Assembly: GCA_019055375.1 (NCBI GenBank)
Contig: JAHQIW010007165.1
Coordinates: 62,001-126,000, forward strand
From: Parelaphostrongylus tenuis
Taxonomy: Eukaryota > Nematoda > Chromadorea > Rhabditida > Metastrongylidae
Direction: 5' to 3'
Length of the DNA: 64,000 bases
Shown: positions 43,401 to 55,900 of the stretch, piece after piece
Layout: each line of letters begins with the position of its first letter
Numbering within the stretch: position 1 is the stretch's first letter
Translations under genes and position numbers: made by a program
The notes under the pieces: model-generated
Seen by the model: only the letters and a program-made list of their open reading frames with translations
What the model was told of the DNA's origin: nothing
Databases searched by the model: none

Positions 43401-45938
43401 AGCATTGACTCGGTTCAGCGGGAGGCCACCGCGGGTCATTGTAAAGGCCAGATATGCATTAAATCACCTCAAACGAAGTTAAAAACTGAAGAATAGAATG
43501 CATGGCGCATCCCTCAGGGATTGATCATCGCCGAGAGCTTTATCCTTTATCCTTTATGCGAAGAAAACTCCAGGTATGCAACGTAGTTTTATTGTCGCTC
43601 TTACAGCGCACTATGAAGACATTCTTGAAAACCCTACAGAGTTTCCGAATCGTCGACAGTTCTGCGATCGAAGGAGAACTGGTATAGTCGGATACAACAA
43701 CGATTCATAGACCTAAGCCGAGCAAAACAGAGCAAATCAAGTGCGAAACATAATTATATCTTCACTACTACATTTCACTAGGGAGATCCTTTTGAAGAGT
43801 AAGATAGTGTTTGAATTTCCGAAAATTGACCTTCCAGATGAATACTAATCTCCAGTTGAGAAGCTTTCTACAGCGAAAAAACATCTCTGAAATTTTGAGG
43901 GTAAGGCCTCTCACTGTCCATAGAGGCTTAAAACAACACAATAATAGATTTCCAATAATGTTGAATGATACGCAAAACTCTAGCAAGAAGAGTGATAGCA
44001 CAACAGGAGATTCGGTTGTGCAGTGGTTAGCATGCACCTCCCGGAAAGGGTGAAATGCGGGTTCGATCCCCGTTTGTGGTTCAAAGTTTTGCATATCGCT
44101 CAGAATTATTGGACATACAGTGATAAAATCATATCACCAGTGGAAGAGCGTTTATATAAAGAATCTTTGTTGATAATAAACAATAAGAAGCCGAAAAGGA
44201 TGAAGCTCTCGTCGTTGATCAATCTCTGGTGGATGCGCCATGCACTCGTCTTCAATGTTGAACTTCAAAGTTGAGGTGATTGAATGCATGTCTGCCCTTT
44301 ACGACGGCTCGCGGTGGCCTCCGCTGTATCAAATCAGTGCTGGTTACCTCCTAGGCTAGTCTGTCCGTTCTCAATCTACCGACCCCCGGAGGATAAAAGG
44401 CTTGGTGAGCCATGAGCGCAAAATCGAACCGTCGACCCGATATGCGCTCGATGGGTGATAGACAATAAACAGATAGGTCCTTTCTGATTGGAAGGAAACA
44501 AATGAAAAGTCGATTTCGTTCGTTAAAGAATTTTTCAGTGGAGTGTAAGTAACCATTCAAAAGCTGACATTTTTGGCTTCAGCCCTAAGTCACCGGCTTT
44601 TCAAAACACCGCCTTATAACATTGAAACATTCAAAATAAAACCATGTTCCATAAAACCACGTGTTTTTTTTTCTCTTATCTCGAAATTAATAGTACTTTT
44701 AATGCATTTCGCAGTGTTATGATGTTTTCTATATACCTAAGAGAATTGAATGGTGAGCAAAAACGCGGCTTCAGTCGGGAATCGAACCCGTGTTTCATCC
44801 TATCTATAATCTTGCTCATATTTCGCTGGACAAAACTCTTTTCTCAGAGTGCTAATACTCAACCTATAGCACAAGTTTCAAAGAACTCTAAAATGTGTTT
44901 TGCTTTTCAAAAAGCTCTTTCGACTTTTGATCTTCTCTAGTCATTGATTTCGGCTTTAAACCTCGGCGGACAGAGCTCTTTCTTTAGACTCATCGTAACC
45001 ATCTGATAGCATAATGTTCTATGGTTCTAGCGCTCTGCTTACTCTCGGAAAAACGGTCTAGGAGAAAAAATATGATAACGTTTTACATTTTCTTGGTAAC
45101 GTTGTTTACCGGCTATTCGATAAGGCGAAGGCCGGGGCAGGGGGCGTGGCATGGGGCAGGGCGAGGCGGGACGATTGGTATTTTATTATTCAAATAGATA
45201 TTTTTTCCTCCGCTTCGAAAGAAACTCCAAATAAAACGATTGTCTAAGATACTACAAGAATTTCTCTACACACTGATATGTTTTTCGGCTTCCAGATAAT
45301 TATACGCGTGAAAAAAATGAAGGAAAAAGGCGATTGTGGAACATAATTTTTGATCTGGATGCTACAACATTATAAAAGGGTTTCGCCCTTACAGACTCGT
45401 CAGTCGGGCAGAACCCGTCGTCTGTTTATATTTTTATAGCCAGTTCTCTCGAGAGCTCTGCTCCCTTACAGAGAGTCATCGAAGGCGAACGTTTTACACT
45501 CTATGTCAAGTAAAATTTTCACCTAACACAGAGTGTTGTACACTCGATTGTTCTTTGGATGGTATTTTTATCATATTATACCTTTATGGCTCAAGTTGGC
45601 TCAAATAATAATGATAGAATCTATTGAAATTTGAATGTGGTATTGATAAAGCACTCGAAATAAAGATATATTATGAAAGGGTGTTTTGAAAAACTGGCGA
45701 CGTGGGGCTGTGGCCCTCACATAGCAGCTTTCGAATGGTTATATGCACTCGATGAAAAATTTCTCTCCAGCGAAGGAGATCGCTTTTTGATTTGTTCCCT
45801 CTTAACTAGAACAAACCACAAATACACTATTATATGTCATGAATTTTGGATTCCAAATGAAATATCTCAAAATGTTCACTATTCCTTCAGATAAAATCAC
45901 TTTCAACGAACCTTCTGAAGTCGTCTAGTAGAAGCCAT
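40429..45938 (-). CDS. ubc-18: Ubiquitin-conjugating enzyme E2, UBE2L3/UBC-18 type
   Basis: An E2 that accepts ubiquitin from E1 on its active cysteine and passes it to HECT or RBR-type E3 ligases. Five minus-strand exons with consistent phases: 45938-45912 (MASTRRLQK), 42462-42367, 41923-41795, 40999-40942, 40580-40429 (stop TAG). 153 residues, one short of human UBE2L3. Seen directly: YPFKPPKI, the HPN motif in [10 protein letters not shown], active cysteine in [19 protein letters not shown], and the C-terminal helix region [19 protein letters not shown]. First intron is 3.4 kb and full of SINEs. Start chosen by the E2 N-terminus and by TTTCAG 6 nt upstream. Followed on the same strand by ger-1 after 536 nt; the same pair is adjacent in C. 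elegans. Confidence 0.96.
41091..41362 (+). repeat. SINE-like family 1, diverged copy
   Basis: Head GGGCGCATGTAGCAGTGG with deletions, body with GCCAGATATGCATTCAATCA, and end AATCCTTTTT. Lies in the intron between E2 exons 41923-41795 and 40999-40942. Confidence 0.7.
42055..42120 (-). repeat. tRNA-like SINE head
   Basis: The minus strand reads GATGGTGTAATGGTAACACC, an A-box-like segment, then GAGGCTCAACTCCCCC in the T-arm position. Resembles a Gly/Val-type tRNA 5' half but lacks a clean TTCGA loop. Confidence 0.4.
42781..42849 (-). other. Candidate stop-containing cassette exon in the E2 first intron
   Basis: A 69-nt block with CTTACAG before it and GTAAGAAT after it. Read in phase from exon 1 it gives [18 protein letters not shown], then AIE and a stop. 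It is not part of the conserved E2 protein. Confidence 0.3.
43250..43556 (+). repeat. SINE-like family 1, full-length copy
   Basis: Intact A box (TGGCGCAGTGGTTAG) and B box (GGTTCGATCTC), full body, and a tail of two ATCCTTT units ending at 43556. One of the two best-preserved copies, in the E2 first intron. Confidence 0.85.
44005..44110 (+). repeat. tRNA-like SINE family 3 copy
   Basis: GGTTGTGCAGTGGTTAGCAT (A box) and GCGGGTTCGATCCCCG (T-arm with good stem and B box), followed by the family 3 signature CAAAGTTTTGCATATCGCTC. The acceptor stem is poor, so this is a repeat and not a tRNA gene. Confidence 0.65.
44199..44440 (-). repeat. SINE-like family 1, minus-strand copy
   Basis: Plus-strand text GGATGAAGCTCTCGTCG, the TGATTGAATGCATGTCTGCC block and GGCTTGGTGAGCCATGAGCG are the reversed family body; the head is mostly lost. 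Confidence 0.7.
45370..45670. repeat. Half of a foldback MITE
   Basis: Contains AGACTCGTCAGTCGGGCAGA, AGCCAGTTCTCTCGAGAG and AGAGTGTTGTACACTCGATT, the core of the 39.2 kb family. Only one full arm is present. In the E2 first intron. Confidence 0.65.
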
Positions 45939-45944
45939 ATTCTC

Positions 45945-45955
45945 CTGAAATTTCC
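45945..45955 (-). promoter_or_regulatory. ubc-18: Probable trans-splice acceptor of the E2 mRNA
   Basis: The minus strand reads AAATTTCAG with the AG at 45946-45945, then GAGAAT and the ATG at 45938. A TTTCAG six bases before the start codon, with no upstream coding exon, is what a nematode SL trans-splice site looks like. This is inference from position. Confidence 0.5.
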
Positions 45956-46018
45956 ACTCACCTGAAAACGTATTGAATACCTCACGCAAACACTGAACAC
46001 CAATAAGGAACAAAAATA

Positions 46019-46380
46019 TCAAACAGAAAAGAAAAGAGGAAAAAGAAAAAAGAGAGGAAGGCAGAAAGAAGGAAAGAAATATGGTAGGGAGAAGAGAGAA
46101 AGGAAAGAAAGAAGGGAAAGATGAAAGCAAAGGGGAAAAAAAGGAGGAGAACAGGAAGAAAATGAAGAAGGAAGAGAGAGAGCGGGAGAAAAGAAGGGAA
46201 AGCTAAAGAATAAGAAGTAGGATGAAAGAGTGAGAGGAGAAAGAAAAGAGAAAGAGGAAGAAAAAAAGACGGAAAGAATTAGATGAGAATAAGAGAGGAA
46301 AAAGAAGAAAGAGTGAAAAAATAAAAGGAAAGAGAGGGAAAGAAAGAAAAAAAGAAAGAGAAAACTCAAGAGGAAGAAAT
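46019..46380. repeat. 360-bp purine (GA) tract
   Basis: The plus strand is almost only A and G, in irregular GAAA/GGAA/GAGA units, with very few pyrimidines. It lies about 80 nt upstream of the E2 start, between that gene and the divergent helicase gene. The 162-codon minus frame across it (Phe/Leu/Ser runs) is an artefact of composition. Confidence 0.9.
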
Positions 46381-48376
46381 TAGCCGCCGATTTACCGCGA
46401 GAGACACCGCTTAGTGCGACTTGGTGACAGCTGGCTGACTGGTTGCATGCGTATGCTGAGACGGAATTAGTCGTAAGATCACGTGTAACGGCCGCAATGC
46501 ACACCAACTGGAGCGAATTTTAATCGGAGGTTTTGAATGTTTACCGACTTGTTTACTTGTTTATCATTTTCTCGGTGTTGTTTACGTTTATGATGTTGCT
46601 TTGTTTACTTAGTTGCTTACTGCTTCTTATGTTATTCCCACGTTCTCGAGTTTGTTTATTTATCTGTTTATTCAATACCTTGCTTCATTTTGGAGCTTCC
46701 GGCCAAATTTGACCTTGATCTTTGTGACCACGTGCTGATACAATTTCTTATCCGATTTGTTCAATTAAAAGGGTACGGTATGAAGCACTCGGCTTTGATC
46801 TACCCCTGAGGAATGCGTCATGCATTGAATTACATTCGTATCGTCCTGGAGGTGAATGAGTGATGGTTCATTTCGGTTAACCCAAAGGAATGAATAGGCG
46901 ACCCTATTCCCGCTGGACAAGAAACTTTTATAGGAATTTTAGTATCCACTCGAAAGCATCGAAAGCTCAAATCTCTGGCTACAACTCCACGCCGACTGAT
47001 CTTGAAGAGGGCTTTTTATAACGCTGTAGCTTCCATAAGAAGTTTATATCTCTAATCCTCCGCGCGCTTTCCGCTTTTCTTACGCGTGTAACCCGCCGGA
47101 AGCCACGAAAAGCACATAAAGTGTAGAGAAAATGTCGTAGTACCTGAGTCAGCCGTTTTATGTGAAGTTTTTCTTAAAGCGGAGAAAAAATCTGCCAATT
47201 GAAAACAAGTTCTACTCCACCTGCTTAGCCCGATAGGGCATCGGTCGATCGCTCTGCCCTCCTGGCCCGTGAGTTGGCCGGTAAACAAGCTTGCCGGATA
47301 TGTGAAGCACGATCTTATTTTCCCTCCTGCACTGCAGTTAAATGATCTTTCCGGAAAATAAGCACAGCGTTGAAATCGCTGAAACTTATGCTATCGAAAA
47401 AGAGATTGTTTATAGTCTAAAGAAAGTACTCTGCCCGGCGACGTGTAAAACAAATGTTTTGTTTCCTCTACAGCGCAATCAAAAGAGTTCTTCTAAAAAG
47501 CAAACCTTTTTTTAGGTTCTTCGAGACTTGCGCTATCGAAAAAATACTAGCAGTCTGAGGAAGAAGTTTTGTCCAGCGAAATATAAGCGAGAAAAGAAAT
47601 AGAACGCGTGGTCTTGTGAAATATAATTTTATTCAGAATTTTACAGCGTTATGAAAGGGTGTTTTGAAAAATTGGCGACGTGGTGCTGTAGCCAGAGACT
47701 GGATCTTTCTAGAGATAGCTAACACTCCTATGAAAAATTTTTGTACAGCGAATGAGGTCGAATATTCACTCGTCTCGTGATAATCGAAAAGAACCAAACG
47801 ATTAGCTGGCCTTCACAGCGCCTCACGATGACCTACCTATTCAGTGTATCAAGTCATTACCCCCTATTTTTCCTAAGCAAGTCGGGTACCAAGTCACCGA
47901 CCGTGGAGAGGACGCCAGGCCTGGTCAGCCCAGCGCAGGATCGAACCATGGACTACAAGAGCGTGTCGCATGGCTCCTCATATCACTGCGTTTCTTATAC
48001 CCGTCGTTCAGATACTTTGAATATTAATAACCCCAAGTAATTATTTAGTTTCCAGGACTGATTCTATGTTAATTACTTGTATTGCGAGCCGAGGCACCGT
48101 ATGACACCGATCCCTCTCACTTATCCGGGCGTACGTGCCCAATCCGGTAAGGAGATGTTCAGTTCGATTGCTTTTTATCGTTTGATTTACAGTTGAATAC
48201 AATATAATTCGTTTAGGGAGACTTCTCAATTGTACTCCTAAGGCAGCTGAACCATATCGAAGCCCTATGACTGGTCAAGATAGCAAGAATTGCAGTAGTG
48301 GTAAGTTTCGTTCTCGGTGTTCATAAATGACAGTGCTCCTAAGTGCTCCTAATCAAAAGTACTACTAAAATTGCGC
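46381..48376. other. Intergenic between ubc-18 and the helicase; unclassified repeats
   Basis: 46910-47050 (GCTGGACAAGAAACTTTTAT to CGCTGTAGCTTCCATAAGA) resembles 42570-42720 and 59200-59350. 47650-47760 (TATGAAAGGGTGTTTTGAA) resembles 45668-45780 and 59770-59870. This is another dispersed family in which a GCGTTATAA-type edge recurs. No gene is supported. Confidence 0.45.
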
Positions 48377-48600
48377 TCTGCGCCATGGCCGAGTGGTAGT
48401 GATGCTCGTCGCAGCTCGTGAAGCCTAGCTCTATCCCCAACCCTCTCCGGCAGTTAACAACAACGTCTTATGGAACGCCACAGCGAGGCTATCTTTGAGA
48501 TTGGAAGAAGGCATGCTTGAGCAGCATTCTACGTAATTCAAGAAGAAAACGAAGAAGCGAACTGAATACTAAAAGTATTGGGATGCACAAAGAGAAGAGA
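48377..48600 (+). repeat. SINE-like family 2 copy
   Basis: Head GCCATGGCCGAGTGGTAGTG with a tRNA Leu/Ser-like A box, then CCCTCTCCGGCAG, TGGAACGCCACAGC and the tail AGTATTGGGATGCACAAAG. Confidence 0.75.
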
Positions 48601-48759
48601 AAACAGCACTGAGAAGACGTATTAGTAAAGTAAGGTGATGTCAGTACTAAACTTGCGTACTTTACAAGAAATTTTCTTTATTTTCCAATGTTTCCTGTTT
48701 GCTTGAATTGCCTTTGGACTTATTTTATACATTGTTGAACTAAGATGGTTTAGGTTCAA

Positions 48760-49520
48760 GAAGTCTTCAATATAGTTTGATAGAATGTTTTAAGTCTTTC
48801 AAGAGGTCTGTATGTGGCAATTCTAGTGGTAGACGTACGTTTCGGCTTTCTGGCAATCCTCATCAGTACCACATATCTTTCCGTCCCCCCTCACAACTAA
48901 TGCCAGCGGCGCCGAAGATGTATCACTCCATGTCAAGTGAAAAGATTCCTTGATGTTGCGGTCTAAAATGATTTTCAGTCGATTGCTCACGAATGGTAAC
49001 ACAGCATATAGCAATTTCTTCAATCGACTATTTTGAGACCTCGCTCAAGAATTCAATATAGGTGGTGGAATGCTTCAGACCTTCTAGGAAGTCTGAGAAA
49101 GGCATGTGATACTGATGAGATGTGCGAGAACGCTGAAAAGTACGTCTATCAGTTGAAAGGCCATACCAGACCTCTTGAAAGGCTTAGAACATTCTATCAG
49201 TATATTCAATTTCTAAGCAAGGTCTCAAAATTGTCGATTGGTACTGCTATATGCCGTGTTTCCAGCCGTGAACTGTTGACTGAAAATCTTTGTAGACCGA
49301 AACATCGTAATCATTTCATTTGACGTGAGGCGATACGGTTTCGGCGCCGCTACCATTAGTTGAAGAGCTGAACTAAAAGCCATGTGCTAATGATGATGCG
49401 TGAGTGAACGCCGAAACGTATGTCTACCAAATGAAATGTGATGCCAGACTTCCTGAATGGTTTTTCATTTTCTACTAGAATACATCGAATTTTTCAGCGA
49501 GGTTTCAAAATAGTCGACTG
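48760..49520. repeat. Foldback element with mirrored frames
   Basis: The left arm (48770-49024) and right arm (49030-49260) are inverted copies about a centre near 49026. Read outward on opposite strands they give similar peptides (CGTDEDCQKAETYVYH on minus; CDTDEMCENAEKYVYQ on plus). A third partial copy is at 49370-49520 (CGAAACGTATGTCTACCA). Directly upstream of the first helicase exon I can see. Confidence 0.65.
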
Positions 49521-49922
49521 TAAGCTATAGCTAGAAGTCTGTTTAGTTAACGCTTTGACGTCTCTATCTTGTAGCTGATTGGCGTTTCTACAAGGTCCTT
49601 AAGTTAAATGAAACTTGGAAAATCTGGCTACATCTTAAATGGCAGTAATGGAATGCCTAGTCTTCTTTTGTAGCTTAATTCTTGCAGTCAAAAGACAAAA
49701 ATGTCATAGCCATTGATATAGGCATCTTTTCGAGTGTGATTTGAGTCATCAGTAGTCTAAGGAAATGAGTAAACGATTTGTGACCACGTCGTCTCTAGTA
49801 GTCTGTGTTCATCACTGAATGGGAAACATTTGAAGACCTTGAAGTTGAATTTGAATTGCTTTCGGTTCGAAAGTATTCTTTGTAGAAGAATTCTTGTCTC
49901 GAGTATATCCTTCGATTTCAGC

Positions 49923-52900
49923 AGAAATCAAAACAAGAAAATGTTCGAGTTCTGTGCTAAGGAAAAGGCATCGAGCTCAGAAGAGACGATCGGATCTTCC
50001 TATAACACCATTGAGAAGATCTACCCGATTGTCGGTAGGTTAACAGGAAAATTTGTGATACGGATCAAGTTATCGTCTGAGATTTTTGAGTTCTGTATAC
50101 TTGATATTCGACCCAAACGGGTGTTAAACCAGCGTTTCATCCTTACAGGGGGAGCGTGCTACCCCTAGACCACACAGACAACCACTTTGCTAACACTCTT
50201 TCTTCAACGTAAACCCGTCTAAGCGGTCAACAATCAAGTCTTAACGGAGCTGGTCTGGTAAACACATAGGTACTTTATAGGATAGTTTACATTTAAGAGG
50301 GAGCAGTAGCAAAGCAGTAGCCTCAATGGTGTGGTGGTAGCACACGTTCTTAGTATGGGTGAAACGCACGTTCGACTCTCGCCTGAGGTCGAAAGATTTT
50401 CATACTACTGAAAATTCATAGATGGAGGATTGCAAGATTATAACAATGCTTTAAAAAGGGAATAGGGAATCCTTATGACTAAGGTATCGTCGTTTCTTCT
50501 AGTGAAGCCGTTTAGATGGTTGAACTTGATACCCCGTTATCGGACATGGTATCTACCAACGACTTGGATCTTTGTGGTCTGCCAAAAACCGCAAGAGACA
50601 TTTATATAGAGAGGAGAAACATTAAGCAATTGTACGGTATGTGGTATCTGGAAGTATTGTTAGTAGTTTGATATAGCTTCACTTGGATATTTTCCACATT
50701 TTATAGAGAATTGTTCATTTAGAGTGGCAAAAGGAGTGCCTTTCGGATAATCGACTTTTGCGCGGTTCAAACTGTATTGTTTCTTTACCGACAGGAGCAG
50801 GGAAAACTCTCATAGCAGAGGTTTTTGTGCGAATTACAATAGTGAAAAGTTGTAAAATTACAGTAAGTTCAGATACTAATGCTAAGAGAAGCCATTGTGA
50901 AGAAGAGGAGTTCGATACTTGTGTTACCATACGTTGCTATCGTTCAAGAAAAAGTACTCGCACTCGCTGCTTTCTTCTTATTTCTTAACGGCTGAGATGA
51001 TTATGAAGATACTTTCTACAGATTGTTTCCTTATCTGTCTTCGAGGAGGCTTTTGGAATTCGAATAGAAGAATATGCAGCAAATAAGGGTAACCTTTAGA
51101 ACTTAACTGGTGATAAGTAAGCACACTTAAGTCTATGTGTGGCTCACATTTAGGTCGAATTCCACCAATCAAACGCCGAGGAAAAGTCTCTATATATGTA
51201 GCGACCATAGAAAAGGTTCCGTTCTGCGTAAAATACTTGAATTCGTATGGAACAGAATCAGTACTACTATTTCAGTTTGTGCTCAACCTAATTTGTTCGC
51301 ACTTTTTAGGCTAATATTCTGATGAATTCGCTTATTGAAGAGAACGAGCTGGATCGGATAGGGCTTCTAGTGATAGATGAGGTGAACTTCTAGGAGTTTT
51401 CCTTTATTCTAATCAAATTGTAATTTGATCCGCAAATCATAACTTGTGTTGCTTTCGTTTTAGTCCATAAGAAAACTTCCTTTAAAAAAGCTGGACGACA
51501 GCTAAACATCTGGTGCTGAGATCAACTTTGTGAAATTGTATTCAGAATACAGTACAAAGTAGGAATTGTCTTATACGAATGTTGTAGACTCAATAACTAA
51601 TCACTGATGGCAAAGGTTTCAAATTTGTTAGTATTTGATTTAGAGGAGATATTACAAAGCTTAGTCAATCTAGACATCATTAGGTCGTACCATGGATCTC
51701 AACACTAGAGCTAGACACCAGTTTATAGACCAGAATCAATTAGAATTGCTTGATTTTAGTATCGTTTCATTGCGCAATTTCTAGCGAACATTTTGAAATA
51801 CAACTTCCCTATATTATACCTTTATTTCGAATGCTTTATCAAGACCACGCTCAAATTTTAAAAGATCCTTTCACTATTATTTGAGCCAACTTGTCATGTG
51901 GTCTGGTAAGGGTATTTGTACAGCCTGATGCACGTGTTTCGTCCTTACAGACTTGTCAGTCGGGCAGAACCCGTCGTCTTTCGATATAGTCAGTTCTCTC
52001 GGGAGCGTTACAATCCTTATAGAGAGTTCTCGACGACGTACGTTTTACACTCTATGTCAAGCGAAATTTTCACCTAACACAGTGTTTTCGCACTCAATTG
52101 CTCGCTGGCTGGTATATTTATCATATGATATCTTTATTTCGAGTGCTTTGTTAAGACCACGCTCAGATTTCAATAGATCCCTTCATTACTATTTGAGCCT
52201 TTACTTCCCTATACTTTCGAAGCTGTTGTGGGGAACAAAATTTCTTGCTATTCATGCACAAATGGCGCGTAGGGGAAAATGCTAGTGAAGCGGCGCGCAA
52301 AATTAATGGAGCTTCGGACGATGATACGGTTGGAAAAAGGACGGCTAGGAAGTGGTTTGTGAATTTCAAAGCTGAAGAGGACATTCTGGAGTATCACACG
52401 CACTCGGGCCGTTCATAGGAAGCTCCACTAATTTTGCGCCCCGCTTCACTAGCATTTTCCTCGTTACACCTCTGTGCAAAAGTAGCAGATTGATTTGTTC
52501 CTATGGCATCTCCATCTCAAAGCAAGCATAGGCAACTGGTACACCTAAATATTTGCAAGAATGTACGTAGCTGAACGATACCAAAACCATGCAGTGTTAA
52601 TAAATTCTGATAAATAAATTTGGTGTTCATTGCTCTAGTATCAAAACTTATGGGACGACCTATTAGGTTAAAGCAATTGTCGGTGTCTTTTCTACTGAAT
52701 ATTTTGCTTTGGGTGTTGCAAATAAGTGGTGTTGCGTTGCCTCTAGTGGTGTTCTGAGCCATTCCTTTTATCTCCGTCTAGTGTTATCTAGCATAAATTT
52801 ATCTATTTATATAATTATTTTGCACGAACCATCATCATATATACCGTAAGAATTCTAGCATTGCTTTTATTCGATTCGTCTAGCATCATCGTGCACAGTG

Positions 52901-55900
52901 GTCTTCGACTTTTGTGGAGAGTGGTGGTCCCATCAATTTATAAAGCATTTTTGATTGGTTCAAAAAACAAGGAACCATGGTTGCACGCTTAGGCTTGGGT
53001 CTAGCTTCAGGTCTTCGAAAATGATATTTTTACTTGTTGTTTCGGGTGCTGCATGAGAATTCTGCCTTTTTATTATGAATGGAATGCTGGTCGAGACGAA
53101 TCTCCTTGTGATTTGAGACAGCCGAGCAGAAGCGTTTCCCGTGACGCTTGTTGACTGATTGCAAGTGTTGTGGGAGAGGTTCAAACCAGCGCTTTGCTTA
53201 TCAAAATGCATCCCGTTGCACTGCAACACTAGCTGATGCGCTATCCTGTCCATCAGTTACCATTGCTACACAAGTAGTCCAAATTGTACCACATAAGTTG
53301 ATGGTACGCAAGAATGCTTGCGATATAATTTTTTGGAAGCTGAAAGAGTCTGGGCAACTTTATTTCATGTGTAACCGTTAAAGTTCTGTTGTAACAAAGT
53401 ACTTTATACGCGTGTACTTCAGTCGAATTTCCGTGTTCATCATTGTTTTCTTTTGCTAGCTTCATATGATTGGAGAAGGAAGACGAGGTGCGATAATCGA
53501 GGAGATAATTTGCAAGTATTTAACCAAAGGTCAGGAAATCTCGGACTGATTTTATTACAATGGGTTCTCATCTAATCGGCAGTCCTACTTCACATTCATA
53601 TCACTTGGAAGTTTATTTCAGGCTTCGGTCAGATCATTGGTATGTCGGCCACTTTATCGAATATTGATGAGTTGGCTTCTTTTATTCGCGGATATGTCTA
53701 TTCGACGACGTTTCGGCCGGTATGTTTTCAATTACTGATATCATTTCATGTATGGAATTTACTTTTACAAAGTGATTTAGGTAGAGTTACATGAGTTTGT
53801 GCGCATAGGGCAATCAATGTGGAAGGTAATGCCCACTGGACAGCTCGAGCACAACGCAGATTTGCCAGAAAATGTATTTTTCAGATATCTCTATCAAGTG
53901 TAAATTTAGGCTCAGAATTGTTACTCATAGTTTGCACGAGTAGAATGAAATACAATACTCTAAAATTCCGAGATGGGATTCTGTGTACATTTCTTAGTCT
54001 TGGTATAGGGGTACAGAGTCGTCTTATCAGTCATTGTTTTATGCTGGCTATTTCCCCTTTTAGAACCGTGAATCCACAGCCTCCGCATCTCTAGCTGGCA
54101 GCTCTGGGCGGTCTTCTCTATTTTCTCTGTATGTCTAACCCACAGCGTGCCATTGTTAGATGCAACAGCCTGTCACTGTTAGGCGCAGCACGCGGGCTGT
54201 TAGAGATGCAGGGGAGGTGGAGCAGACCTTCCAGAGTTGCTAGTTAGAAATGCAGATGCCGTGGGTCTACGGTTTCGGAAAGGTTGATACACTAATATGA
54301 CAATGTGATGTCATAAGGTTCCAAATATCCTTAATGATGCTTAGTGTAACATTTTGTAGTGTATGAAAAACTGAGCAACTTATATTGATGATTGAAATCC
54401 TACAGCGACTTTCGAAAGTTGATCCTGATGGACTATGTCAGCTATTGGTTGGAGTTATCCCCCGTCGATCTGTCCTAATTTTTTGTCCAACGAAGAAGAA
54501 CTGTGAAAATGTGGCATCTATGATTGCACGCTGCGTTCCGAGGTGAGCGCTTTTCCGAATTAGAGTGAAGATATGTCCGAGGATCTAATTTCTATTTATT
54601 AAAGCGAAGTTCGTAAATGGCGGCTTGAAGACAAGAAAAAAATCCTTGAAGCAATGAAAGAGGACTCTGAAGGCAAAGTGAGCTGATGTAGTTGTCCTTC
54701 TATATTGCCAACAAATTTTCTTTATGTCATTCTATTTTATTTTATTCTTTTGATTGAAGGTATCGCCAGACTTGGAAGATACTATCTTAGCGGGAGTTGC
54801 GTACCATCACGCAGGTCTAACCATCGAAGAAAGAAAACACATCGAGGCTGCATACTGTGTACGTGTTCTGTTAGATCTACTGTTTTTTGAATCGACAGGG
54901 TTTCTTTTTACCGCTTCTTTTGCATTTACATGATTTCATGATTACAAATCCAATAATGTTGAGTGGTAGGCAAATCGGGCAGGAGGTGAAAATACGCGGT
55001 AACTCTTTTCCGGGGCGCGTGCTAGCCGCCACTGTGGGGATTCCTGTTCTATTATCCCCTTTCTGCGATCAAGGTATCGTCCTGTCAGCAACTAACCGTC
55101 AGGGATTGGACTGGTAAGCACATATATCCAATAACTGTCAACCTCACTGAGCCTCAATACCGATATATGCTTATCAGGCTGAACCCTTGACGGTTAGTTA
55201 CTGACAGATTGATACTTTGTGTTGCCGAAAGAGTGGTAGCAGGACAGGATCCGCGGTAGTGCAGTGATTAGCACCCTTCTGTAGAGTGGGACACGAGTTC
55301 AACTTTCACTCGAGGTCTGGGTCCAAAGTTTTGCATACCACTCGACATTTTTGGGTAGTGCTTGTTGAAATTTGACTGTTCAATGATTTTGATAGGTTCC
55401 ATCACTATATATTCCACTTATGCTTCCTCTCTAGATTTACATCACCCGATATCGCATATTCTCGCATCTTAGTACTTCTTCATCCTAGTCATCCATGCAC
55501 ATCCATCGTCCACGAAACTCTTCAAATTTGCTCCGGAAAGCGGTTGCTGTTTGAAGATCATTGGCCTGATTTGTAACTGTTGGTCGTGTCCACTTTCTCT
55601 ATAGTCGTGAGACAGCGCTGACAGGTCTTCACCACAGGCGGTGGCCACCATTTTATTGATCGGATGGACTTTATATGGAGAAAATGTGGTGGAATTGTTT
55701 TGATCCCAGAGGAGTAGGGGTTTTATTCATTTCGCGTCCTCTCTCATCAAGATCTCTGTGAATTCAATTCTTTGTGCGTAGAAATGAGTTTTCTTTTTTG
55801 TCTATACTTATGTTCTCGCCTCTCGATCCTTCGAAGTGTCGATATGAAGATATTTCGAAGTTCTCTTGAGTTTTTGCGCACGAGCAATAAACAGCAAATT

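Noticed and set aside
44005..44082. tRNA gene
   Set aside because: Good A and B boxes and T-arm, but no proper acceptor stem, and the flank is shared with other repeat copies.
46019..46507. 162-codon minus-strand ORF rich in Phe, Ser and Leu
   Set aside because: It is the translation of the purine tract; composition alone keeps it open.
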